Positions 20,350 through 30,700 of a DNA stretch of 64,000 nucleotides are shown here, piece after piece; position 1 is the stretch's first letter, and the number at the start of each line of letters is the position of its first letter. The stretch covers positions 808,501 to 872,500 of the forward strand of contig NW_026063241.1 in NCBI RefSeq assembly GCF_024362695.1. The letters are read 5' to 3'. Origin of the DNA: Pectinophora gossypiella (taxonomy: Eukaryota; Arthropoda; Insecta; Lepidoptera; Gelechiidae). The notes beneath the pieces were generated by a model. It ran no database searches. It was not told the origin of the DNA and saw only the letters and a program-made list of their open reading frames with translations. Position numbers and translations under genes: made by a program.

Positions 20350-23300
20350 AGGATGGAAAGAAGAAATGACAAGAATGCTATTTAGCGTGACATGGCTCTA
20401 ACCAGATCCACTGGAAAACATAAAACCATGTAAAACCCTAAGTTTTTGTTTAGCTCATACACGATATTATGTTTTTTGAGGAACCGTGTCATGCGAAACA
20501 GTGTTCTATTGAAAAGTATTGTAAGAAGAAATGCAAAGAACACAATTTAGCGTGACATAGCTCTAACCAGATCCACTGGAAAACATAAAACCATATAAAA
20601 CCTAAGTTTTAGTTTAGCTCATACACGATATTATCTTTTTTGAGGAACCGTGTCATGCGAAACAGTGTTCTATTGAAAAGTATTGCAAGAAGAAATACAG
20701 AAAACACCATTTAGCATGACATGGCTCTAACCAGATCCACTGGAAAACATAAAACCACATAAAACCTAAGTTTTAGTTTAGCTCATACACGATATTATGT
20801 TTTTTGAGGAACCGTCTCATGCGAAACAGTGTTCTATTGAAAAGTATTGTAAGAAGAAATGCAAAGAACACAATTTAGCGTGACATAGCTCTAACCAGAT
20901 CCACTGGAAAACATAAAACCATATAAAACCTAAGTTTTAGTTTAGCTCATACACGATATTATGTTTTTTGAGGAACCGTGTCATGCGAAACAGTGTTCTA
21001 TTGAAAAGTATTGCAAGAAGAAATACAGAAAACACCATTTAGCATGACATGGCTCTAACCAGATCCACTGGAAAACATAAAACCATATAAAACCTAAGTT
21101 TTAGTTTAGCTCATACATGATATTATGTTTTTTGAGGAACCGTCTCATGCGAAACAGTGTTCTATTGAAAAGTATTGTAAGAAGAAATGCAAAGAACACA
21201 ATTTAGCGTGACATAGCTCTAACCAGATCCACTGGAAAACATAAAACCATGTAAAACCTAAGTTTTAGTTTAGCTCATACACGATATTATGTTTTTTGAG
21301 GAACCGTCTCATGCGAAACAGTGTTCTATTGAAAAGTATTGTAAGAAGACATGCAAAGAACGCCATTTAGCGTGACATAGCTCTAACCAGATCCACTGGA
21401 AAACATAAAACCATATAAAACCTAAGTTTTTGTTTAGCTCATACACGATATTATGTTTTTTGAGGAACCGTCTCATGCGAAACAGTGTTCTATTGAAAAG
21501 TATTGTAAGAAGAAATGCAAAGAACACCATTTAGCGTGACATAGCTCTAACCAGATCCACTGGAAAACATAAAACCATATAAAACCTAAGTTTTTGTTTA
21601 GCTCATACACGATATTATGTTTTTTGAGGAACCGTCTCATGCGAAACAGTGTTCTATTGAAAAGTATTGTAAGAAGACATGCAAAGAACGCCATTTAGCG
21701 TGACATAGCTCTAACCAGATCCACTGGAAAACATAAAACCATATAAAACCTAAGTTTTTGTTTAGCTCATACACGATATTATGTTTTTTGAGGAACCGTC
21801 TCATGCGAAACAGTGTTCTATTGAAAAGTATTGTAAGAAGAAATGCAAAGAACACCATTTAGCGTGACATAGCTCTAACCAGATCCACTGGAAAACATAA
21901 AACCATATAAAACCTAAGTTTTTGTTTAGCTCATACACGATATTATATTTTTTGAGGAACCGTCTCATGCGAAACAGTGTTCTATTGAAAAGTATTGTAA
22001 GAAGAAATGCAAAGAACACCATTTAGCGTGACATAGCTCTAACCAGACCCATTGGAAAACATAAAACCATATAAAACCTAAGTTTTAGTTTAGCTCATAC
22101 ACGATATTATGTTTTTTGAGGAACCGTGTCATGCGAAACAGTGTTCTATTGAAAAGTATTGTAAGAAGAAATGCAAAGAACGCCATTTAGCGTGACATAG
22201 CTCTAACCAGATCCACTGGAAAACATAAAACCATATAAAACCTAAGTTTTTGTTTAGCTCATACACGATATTGTTTTTTGAGGAACCGTCTCATGCGAAA
22301 CAGTGTTCTATTGAAAAGTATTGTAAGAAGAAATGCAAAGAACGCCATTTAGCGTGACATAGCTCTAACCAGATCCACTGGAAAACATAAAACCATGTAA
22401 AACCCTAAGTTTTAGTTTAGCTCATACACGATATTATGTTTTTTGAGGAACCGTCTCATGCGAAACAGTGTTCTATTGAAAAGTATTGTAAGAAGAAATG
22501 CAAAAAACACCATTTAGCGTGACATAGCTCTAACCAGATCCACTGGAAAACATAAAACCATATAAAACCTAAGTTTTAGTTTAGCTCATACACGATATTA
22601 TGTTTTTTGAGGAACCGTCTCATGCGAAACAGTGTTCTATTGAAAAGTATTGTAAGAAGAAATGCAAAGAACACCATTTAGCGTGACATAGCTCTAACCA
22701 GATCCACTGGAAAACATAAAACCATATAAAACCTAAGTTTTTGTTTAGCTCATACACGATATTATGTTTTTTGAGGAACCGTCTCATGCGAAACAGTGTT
22801 CTATTGAAAAGTATTGTAAGAAGAAATGCAAAGAACACCATTTAGCGTGACATAGCTCTAACCAGACCCACTGGAAAACATAAAACCATATAAAACCTAA
22901 GTTTTTGTTTAGCTCATACACGATATTATGTTTTTTGAGGAACCGTCTCATGCGAAACAGTGTTCTATTGAAAAGTATTGTAAGAAGAAATGCAAAGAAC
23001 ACCATTTAGCGTGACATAGCTCTAACCAGATCTACTGGAAAACATAAAACCATATAAAACCTAAGTTTTTGTTTAGCTCATACACGATATTGTTTTTTGA
23101 GGAACCGTCTCATGCGAAACAGTGTTCTATTGAAAAGTATTGTAAGAAGAAATGCAAAGAACGCCATTTAGCGTGACATAGCTCTAACCAGATCCACTGG
23201 AAAACATAAAACCATGTAAAACCCTAAGTTTTAGTTTAGCTCATACACGATATTATGTTTTTTGAGGAACCGTCTCATGCGAAACAGTGTTCTATTGAAA

Positions 23301-25035
23301 AGTATTGTAAGAAGAAATGCAAAAAACACCATTTAGCGTGACATAGCTCTAACCAGATCCACTGGAAAACATAAAACCATATAAAACCTAAGTTTTAGTT
23401 TAGCTCATACACGATATTATGTTTTTTGAGGAACCGTCTCATGCGAAACAGTGTTCTATTGAAAAGTATTGTAAGAAGAAATGCAAAGAACACAATTTAG
23501 CGTGACATAGCTCTAACCAGATCCACTGGAAAACATAAAACCATGTAAAACCTAAGTTTTAGTTTAGCTCATACACGATATTATGTTTTTTGAGGAACCG
23601 TCTCATGCGAAACAGTGTTCTATTGAAAAGTATTGTAAGAAGAAATGCAAAGAACGCCATTTAGCGTGACATAGCTCTAACCAGACCCACTGGAAAACAT
23701 AAAACCATGTAAAACCTAAGTTTTTGTTTAGCTCATACACGATATTATGTTTTTTGAGGAACCGTGTCATGCGAAACAGTGTTCTATTGAAAAGTATTGC
23801 AAGAAGAAATACAGAAAACACCATTTAGCATGACATAGCTCTAACCAGATCCACTGGAAAACATAAAACCATATAAAACCTAAGTTTTAGTTTAGCTCAT
23901 ACATGATATTATGTTTTTTGAGGAACCGTCTCATGCGAAACAGTGTTCTATTGAAAAGTATTGTAAGAAGAAATGCAAAGAACACAATTTAGCGTGACAT
24001 AGCTCTAACCAGATCCACTGGAAAACATAAAACCATATAAAACCTAAGTTTTTGTTTAGCTCATACACGATATTATGTTTTTTGAGGAACCGTGTCATGC
24101 GAAACAGTGTTCTATTGAAAAGTATTGTAAGAAGAAATGCAAAGAACACAATTTAGCGTGACATAGCTCTAACCAGATCCACTGGAAAACATAAAACCAT
24201 ATAAAACCTAAGTTTTTGTTTAGCTCATACACGATATTATGTTTTTTGAGGAACCGTCTCATGCGAAACAGTGTTCTATTGAAAAGTATTGTAAGAAGAA
24301 ATGCAAAGAACGCCATTTAGCGTGACATAGCTCTAACCAGACCCACTGGAAAACATAAAACCATGTAAAACCTAAGTTTTTGTTTAGCTCATACACGATA
24401 TTATGTTTTTTGAGGAACCGTGTCATGCGAAACAGTGTTCTATTGAAAAGTATTGCAAGAAGAAATACAGAAAACACCATTTAGCATGACATAGCTCTAA
24501 CCAGATCCACTGGAAAACATAAAACCATATAAAACCTAAGTTTTAGTTTAGCTCATACATGATATTATGTTTTTTGAGGAACCGTCTCATGCGAAACAGT
24601 GTTCTATTGAAAAGTATTGTAAGAAGAAATGCAAAGAACACAATTTAGCGTGACATAGCTCTAACCAGATCCACTGGAAAACATAAAACCATATAAAACC
24701 TAAGTTTTTGTTTAGCTCATACACGATATTATGTTTTTTGAGGAACCGTGTCATGCGAAACAGTGTTCTATTGAAAAGTATTGTAAGAAGAAATGCAAAG
24801 AACACAATTTAGCGTGACATAGCTCTAACCAGATCCACTGGAAAACATAAAACCATATAAAACCTAAGTTTTTGTTTAGCTCATACACGATATTATGTTT
24901 TTTGAGGAACCGTCTCATGCGAAACAGTGTTCTATTGAAAAGTATTGTAAGAAGAAATGCAAAGAACACAATTTAGCGTGACATAGCTCTAACCAGATCC
25001 ACTGGAAAACATAAAACCATGTAATCCCTAAGTTT
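20350..25035. repeat. 164-bp tandem repeat array, about 28 copies
   Basis: The monomer reads GTGACATAGCTCTAACCAGA, a CCACTGGAAAACATAAAACC block, TTTAGCTCATACACGATATT, GAGGAACCGTCTCATGCG, AAACAGTGTTCTATTGAAAA and an AAG-rich end. Copies are mostly over 93 percent alike. Higher-order structure is visible. The rare variant GATATTGTTTTTTG occurs at 22271 and 23090 (819 bp, five units), and a four-unit block around 23655 recurs at 24311 (656 bp). The variant GCAAGAAGAAATACAG marks another subset. On the minus strand each copy contains the same 72-73 codon frame, but the period is not a multiple of three, so this is not one protein. The last copies decay at about 25025. Confidence 0.95.
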
Positions 25036-25384
25036 TTATTCTGCACTTACTATGTATATTATATTATATATTATTGTATGTATATTCATGGTAAGTTGGA
25101 TTTACTGTAGGTGTATGCAAATTAATAACAAGCATATTTGTTTGTTATTTACGTCATTATAAGTAAATAAATAACGAATGTAGACTTTAAAAAAACTATT
25201 ATCTTAAAATATTACGTAGGTAGTTTGTTGGTTATGACTGTACACATATGAATTAAACTATTTGCAGTTACTTTCATTTCTAATAACATTTGGTGTATTT
25301 GGTAACATTTAAAACTGTACAATTTTACCAGAATATATAAAATATGACTCGCTTTCTATTTTTTTAAATAAAGGCGTTTTCTTT
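25036..25384. other. Spacer between the 164-bp array and the LTR element
   Basis: AT-rich, no gene seen. ATTCATGGTAAGTTGGAT at about 25084 is the inverse of CCAACTTACCATGAATAT at 32984, so the inverted duplication seen at 19490-20340 may extend across the 164-bp array to here. Confidence 0.45.
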
Positions 25385-25388
25385 TACC

Positions 25389-25509
25389 TGTAGTGTAGTA
25401 AGTATAGCTATTAAGTATGTCTAATGATCTATGTAATGATCTTTCAATATAATCAGTATTAATCATGCATTCGCTGGTTTTACTTGCCTCCTCGACGTCC
25501 GTCCCTATA
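25389..25509 (+). repeat. 5' LTR
   Basis: 121 bp starting TGTAGTGTAGTAAG and ending GTCCGTCCCTATA. It is identical to the copy at 31729-31849. The end is fixed by the TACC duplication and by the TGG of the primer-binding site following immediately. It is short for an insect Ty3/gypsy LTR, and no clear TATA box is visible inside. Confidence 0.93.
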
Positions 25510-25526
25510 TGGCGACCGCTTGCCAG
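25510..25526 (+). promoter_or_regulatory. tRNA primer-binding site
   Basis: TGGCGACCGCTTGCCAG begins with TGG, the complement of a tRNA CCA end, exactly at the LTR boundary. I think an arginine tRNA is the likeliest primer, as for some mdg1/412 relatives, but this was not checked against tRNA sequences. Confidence 0.75.
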
Positions 25527-25772
25527 TTTAGGGCTTCGCGCGTGCGGAGTTTATTTTTATTAAGTTGGTGTACTAATTATCGGGACTGAGAGCTATTATA
25601 AGAACTTTATGCAGTGAAAGTTTTTAGTTTCTTTGAAATAACCTTTTCGAAAATACAAATCCAAAAGTATGAGAACTTTGTGCAGTTAAAGTTTATAGTT
25701 TCAAAAAAAAAAAAAAAACTCTTGTGGAAAAATCAACACCAATAATTACGAGAAGATATCAACGGTTTCAAA

Positions 25773-26030
25773 ATGGGTAACCCAGCAAGCAAACCCAAAG
25801 ACGAAACCCATGATGCTGTGAAAGTATTGACGCAAATCGGATATAATAACCAAGTAACGAACAACAACATGGAAATGCATATAGGAGTGATGTCGTGGGC
25901 CATGGCTGGCCTCCTAGCGCTGGTAGTGATAGTTGCTATTGTCTTCGTGATCCGCTACTGTTTCAAGTGCTTCAACAAGCGCGTAGAACGTGGTGTTGAC
26001 GCCGGCATGCTGCGACTACAGAGAGTATAG
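25773..26030 (+). CDS. Small N-myristoylated, single-span membrane protein encoded ahead of gag
   Basis: 85 residues. It starts MGNPASKP, a good N-myristoylation signal (Gly2, Ser6, Lys7). A polar stretch of about 35 residues follows, then one strongly hydrophobic span at about 38-60, then RYCFKCFNKRVER with two membrane-proximal cysteines (63 and 66, possible palmitoylation) and a cluster of basic residues. The start AAAATGG has A at -3 and G at +4, a strong context, and it is the first sizeable ORF of the element's RNA. The element lacks env. This layout (myristate, short ectodomain, one span, cysteines plus basic patch) is that of reovirus-type FAST fusion proteins. That resemblance is architectural only. 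It could instead target Gag to membranes. Confidence 0.75.
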   Translation: MGNPASKPKDETHDAVKVLTQIGYNNQVTNNNMEMHIGVMSWAMAGLLALVVIVAIVFVIRYCFKCFNKRVERGVDAGMLRLQRV

Positions 26031-26517
26031 GATGCCACCGCGAGAACCTTAACGACGTGCAGATATAGAAGATACCAAGCTACGATAGAATCAACGAACC
26101 ATATGGAAATTGACGGAAAATGGACTAGGACGTCGGAACGTGGATTTTAGAGAACGGATTAGGAGTGACATCTTCGCATCGTGGTTTCGTAAATATCAAT
26201 GGAAATCGTTCAAAGACACTGCAAGATGGACATAAAATAGTGCAACACGAACAGTGATACATAACGTGTTAAAATGTGCGCGGTAGTGCGGTTTTCGAAA
26301 TAATTATTAAAAATAATATATTTAGTGCGCGGTAGTAGTTATCGTATAATCAATATGAATATTTTTCAGGGACAATTCTAGTTAAGAAATTGGTAACGTA
26401 TATTTATAACTTTTATTAAAACTAAAGCTAATTATTATTATTATAACTTAAACATGATTTAAAAAAAAATAATTATACTGACAGAATAAAACCAATAATT
26501 TAGTTTTGTGCGATTTT
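26031..26517 (+). other. Leader between the small ORF and gag
   Basis: 487 bases without a significant ORF but with several ATGs, which would hinder simple scanning to gag. ATATTTTTCAG at about 26359-26369 looks like a 3' splice site, and GGTAAC overlapping the small ORF's start codon (25776 onward) could be a donor. Such splicing would remove the small ORF and bring gag closer to the cap. This is only a possibility. Confidence 0.3.
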
Positions 26518-27765
26518 ATGGCTCAGTATATAGAAGAGTTATACAAGAATTTATTTAGTATAAGAGAGTATCTTATTAAAATTGGACAAAAACGTAGAAA
26601 AGGGAAAATCCTACACAAAAAGCTAAATGAGGCTAAGGAGGTTTTGATCCAATATAACTCGTATATAGAAAAGTTAAATAACGTATTACCGTTTAAGGAT
26701 GAGACGGAAAAATCATTAATTCTTGAATGTTGTTCTCGCTTTAAGAGGTTATACCAGGAGGTGACAACATTGAGCACCCCGCCCCCTGCTGCTGCTGCTG
26801 AGGAAACGACACAAGGTAGCTCTACAGAAGAAGAAGAAACTAAGGTAAGTGATAGAAGTAGTGATAGTGAACTGGAAATGAGTAACGAGATGGCGAAATT
26901 TGACCTAAAGGTGGCTTTGAGTCTTCTACCTCTAATGAACGACAAGGATGATACTACTAAAGAACTAATAGATGGTATTGAATATTATAGCTCCACTATC
27001 GACGAAACCGCACATAAGCAATTAATAACATTTATTCTCAAAACACGGTTATCTCAGTCAGCGAAGTTAAAATTATCAACTAAATATGAGACCATCCCTA
27101 ACCTTTTACTTGAGATGCGTAAACAGCTGTTACCCCGCAAAGCTGCAACGGCCATACAGACCAAACTGCAAACAACGAGGCAAAACGAGAGGTCTGTAGC
27201 TGATTACGGTAAGGAAATCACGGAATTATTCGTAGATTTGACAATTTCGCAGGCTGACGGGAATTCAGCCCATTACGAAGTGCTCCGGCCACTAAATGAA
27301 AAATTGGCAATTAAGAGATTCGCCGACGGCCTACGAAATAGTCGCCTGAGTACAATAATTGCAGCTCGTAATTTTAGCACTCTGAAGGACGCGATCCAAG
27401 CTGCACAAGAAGAGGACATGGCGTCAACTTCAACGGCTCAGGTAACCAGCATGACGCGCAGGAATGGAAACTATCGCAGAGCCGCAACACCGTACAGAGG
27501 ACAACGCAGTCAGACGTACAGAGGTCAATGGAATCGGTACCAGCAACCCAGACACCAGACGCAACTTTCCAGAAACTACAGGGGTTCATCCGTGGATCGT
27601 GGTGCACGTGGTAGATCATCGAGAGGTAGGTACCGCAGGTCAATGCGCTCGCAACGGAACGTGTATGCAATAAACTCGCAATCGCAACATGATCCGTCAC
27701 AGCAACAACGTGATGAGTCGATACAGCCTGATTTTGAGTCATTGAACCACTTTTTTCGTGACTAA
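26518..27765 (+). CDS. gag: Gag polyprotein of the LTR retrotransposon
   Basis: 415 residues from the first in-frame ATG (weak context, T at -3). Residues about 1-75 are Lys-rich and helical. Then comes a Pro/Ala stretch followed by an acidic Ser-rich linker (EEEETKVSDRSSDSELE). About 130-300 forms a capsid-like helical domain (LLEMRKQLLPRKAATAIQTK, RFADGLRNSRLSTIIAARN). The C-terminus is Arg/Gly/Ser-rich (RGARGRSSRGRYRRS) and has no CCHC zinc knuckle, as in many insect gypsy-group Gags, so RNA binding would rely on the basic tail. It should assemble the particle that packages the element's RNA. The stop TAA at 27763-27765 overlaps the pol frame. Confidence 0.9.
   Translation: MAQYIEELYKNLFSIREYLIKIGQKRRKGKILHKKLNEAKEVLIQYNSYIEKLNNVLPFKDETEKSLILECCSRFKRLYQEVTTLSTPPPAAAAEETTQGSSTEEEETKVSDRSSDSELEMSNEMAKFDLKVALSLLPLMNDKDDTTKELIDGIEYYSSTIDETAHKQLITFILKTRLSQSAKLKLSTKYETIPNLLLEMRKQLLPRKAATAIQTKLQTTRQNERSVADYGKEITELFVDLTISQADGNSAHYEVLRPLNEKLAIKRFADGLRNSRLSTIIAARNFSTLKDAIQAAQEEDMASTSTAQVTSMTRRNGNYRRAATPYRGQRSQTYRGQWNRYQQPRHQTQLSRNYRGSSVDRGARGRSSRGRYRRSMRSQRNVYAINSQSQHDPSQQQRDESIQPDFESLNHFFRD
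27746..27765 (+). promoter_or_regulatory. Candidate +1 ribosomal frameshift site between gag and pol
   Basis: Gag ends ...CAC TTT TTT CGT GAC TAA. Pol is open in the +1 frame only from 27746, so the switch must occur in this 20-base window. Slippage of Phe-tRNA from TTT to TTC with the CGT codon in the A site would do it, giving TTC GTG ACT AAT. A UUU-CGU heptad region is a known type of +1 shift site. Pol has no usable ATG before its protease, which supports frameshifting. Confidence 0.6.
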
Positions 27766-30700
27766 TTATGCATTGGTATGTAACAGCTTAAACAATGTAT
27801 CAATTAAATTGGGAGAAATTGATTACAAATGGTTAATTGATACGGGGGCAACGATCTCCGTTATTAAGCGTGAAGTCATCCAATGTTTAGATTTGCCTAT
27901 CCATAACGGGCAACTGCGTATCAATGGAGTTGGAGGTAGCGTTTATGCTTATGGATATGTATGTTTGAATCTTAAAATAGATGACAACATATTCAAACAT
28001 AGGTTTTATGTTTTTGACAATTTACCGTGTAAAACTGAAGGCATTATAGGCCAAGATTTTCTCAAAAAGTACAAATCTTTTATCAATTATGAACTAGACC
28101 ATCTCATATTAAAATCGCCACAAGGCAACTCAGTAACGCTTGATCTAAATTATTCTAATTCAGAAAGTTCTTCATTTTTGATAGCACCCGCTCGTAGTGA
28201 AAAGTTCTACTACATTGATACACAATTGCAGGAAGATTGCGTAATAAGCTCGCAGGAATTATGTAATGGAGTTTTTATTGCTAACATGATATCTAAGCCA
28301 ATTAACGGGAAAATTGCAATCAAAATCATGAACACGAGAGATGAAAATGTAACTTTAAATTATTTTAAACCGCAAATAACTAAATTGTCAGAATATTATG
28401 TTTGTGAGTTCAATAAGTCTACTATGAATTCGGATAGAGTCAAAACTTTATTTTCTTTATTGAAATTAAATAATCTGAATGTGGAAGAACAAAAGGCGAT
28501 TGAGAAGATCTGCGCTAAATTCCCAGATGTGTTTCATCTACCTGGCGACAAACTGACAACTACTTCTTTGTATGAACAAACCATTGAACTGGAACCCAAC
28601 AGCACTCCAGTATATGTCAAACCGTACAGGTTGCCTCATTCGCAAAAAGCAGAAATAGACAAACAAATACAAGGTATGCTAGATGATGGGATAATTGAGG
28701 AAACTAGAAGTGCTTGGTCTAGCCCACTATTATTAGTACCGAAAAAACTAGATTCAACCGGTATTAAAAAATGGCGAGTAGTAATTGATTATCGCAAATT
28801 AAATAACAAAATTAAAGACGACAAGTTTCCTTTGCCAAATATAACGGACATTTTAGATTCGCTATCTGGAGCTATGTACTTTACGACTCTTGATCTCTAC
28901 CAAGGTTTCTATCAGATAAATTTAGATAAAAATAGTCGACCATATACGGCATTTACAACCGGAAAAAACCAATATCAGATGACGCGATTACCTATGGGTT
29001 TGCGAACATCACCTAGTGCTTTTTCCAGAATGATAACCGTGGCCATGTCAGGATTAAATTACGAGCAGTGTTTGGTATATCTCGATGACTTGTGTGTTTT
29101 TGGCAGAAATTTAGAAGACCATAATAAAAATCTGATGAATGTTTTCACCCGACTGAGAAAGGTAAACTTAAAACTCAATCCTGCCAAATGTAAATTTTTA
29201 CAGAAAGAAATCCTTTACCTTGGTCACGTAGTATCAGAAAATGGGATTTCCCCCGACCCAGCTAAAACTAAAGTCATGGAAAATTACCCCCAACCTAAAA
29301 ATACCGATGAAATCAAACGTTTTGTGGCATTCGCAAACTACTATCGAAAATTCATTCCCGATTTTGCAAAGAAAGCTTGTCCTCTTAATAGATTATGTGG
29401 CAAAAATGTACCTTTTATCTGGGATAAGGACTGTGAAACATCATTTCAATGCCTAAAAAATGCTCTCACGCAGGCCCCAGTCCTCCAGTACCCAAATATT
29501 TCAGAAAATAATCAATTTTTACTACAGACCGATGCATCTGGTACTGCCATTGGTGCAGTATTATGTAATAGTGACGGCACATCTTTAAGCTACGCTAGCC
29601 GAGGTCTAAACAAAGCCGAAAAGAACTACCCCACTATAGAAAAAGAGCTTTTGGCTATAGTGTGGGCGGTGAAATATTTCAGACCTTACTTATACGGCCG
29701 TAAGTTTAAAATTCAAACGGATCACAGACCACTAGTATATCTTTTTGGAATGCGTGATCCCTCAAGCAGGTTGTTAAAGTTTCGACTACAACTAGAAGAA
29801 TATACTTATATCATAGAATATATCAAAGGTTCTAAAAATTCGGCCGCAGATGCACTTTCAAGGATAACAATAACTAGTGACGAATTAAAGCAGTTGAATG
29901 AGCAAATTGTGAACGTAATGACTAGAGCACAAGTACGAAGAATGCAAGAGAACTTAGACAAGGGAAAGCAGGATAAATCAAAGTTGTCGGCTGCTAATGA
30001 CCTCCAAAATCCAAGGCCTGATCAACCAAGGATTGTGGAGATTATTAAAAAACCGAAAAATTTGGTTGAGTTAGCATTAATAAATAGACAAAAATTGAAT
30101 AAATTACAAGCAGAAGGCTCTATTACAGAAATGTCTAAATATTATATATATGTAAAAAGCAAGTCTATAATTTACCTAAACGGATTCTCTCGATCATCAA
30201 TCTCGCGAGTCGAATTGGTGAGGGACTTATCTAAGTTTTGTGAACAATTAAATATAGACGAGATATGCGTCATACGAGACTCCAATAACGAAGATTATAT
30301 AGCTAGTTTATTATATGAAATAAAGTCGCAATCAAAATGGTCCGGACCACGAGTTTGTGTACTAAAAGGAGTCCAAAGAATAAGTAACGTAGACGACAGA
30401 CGCGTCATAATCAATGACTTTCACCTATTACCCACGAGTGGCCACGCGGGCATTAGGAGAATGACGAATAATATTAAGAAGTTTTACTATTGGCCTAGCA
30501 TGCATAGGGACATAGTAGAATTCGTTAACAAATGTAAAAAGTGTCAGACACAAAAACATTCTGTTAAAATTAAACAACCAATGCAAATAACGACTACGTG
30601 TAATAGCGCGCTCGATAAAATATACCTCGATATAGTAGGTCCTTTGCCTAAAGACGAACGAGGCTATTGCTACGCGCTCACGTTGCAGTGCGAGCTCTCT

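Noticed and set aside
21309..24969. Twelve near-identical 72-73 codon minus-strand frames with a hydrophobic protein
   Set aside because: They are copies of one frame in the 164-bp tandem repeat. Period not divisible by three, no start context shared with a transcript, no domain.
20350..25035. Regular repeats that might be taken for a CRISPR array
   Set aside because: The unit is a full 164-bp monomer with no unique spacers, and the genome is eukaryotic.
26523..27742. Antisense frames of 122-140 codons opposite gag
   Set aside because: Shadows of the gag coding strand; no motifs.
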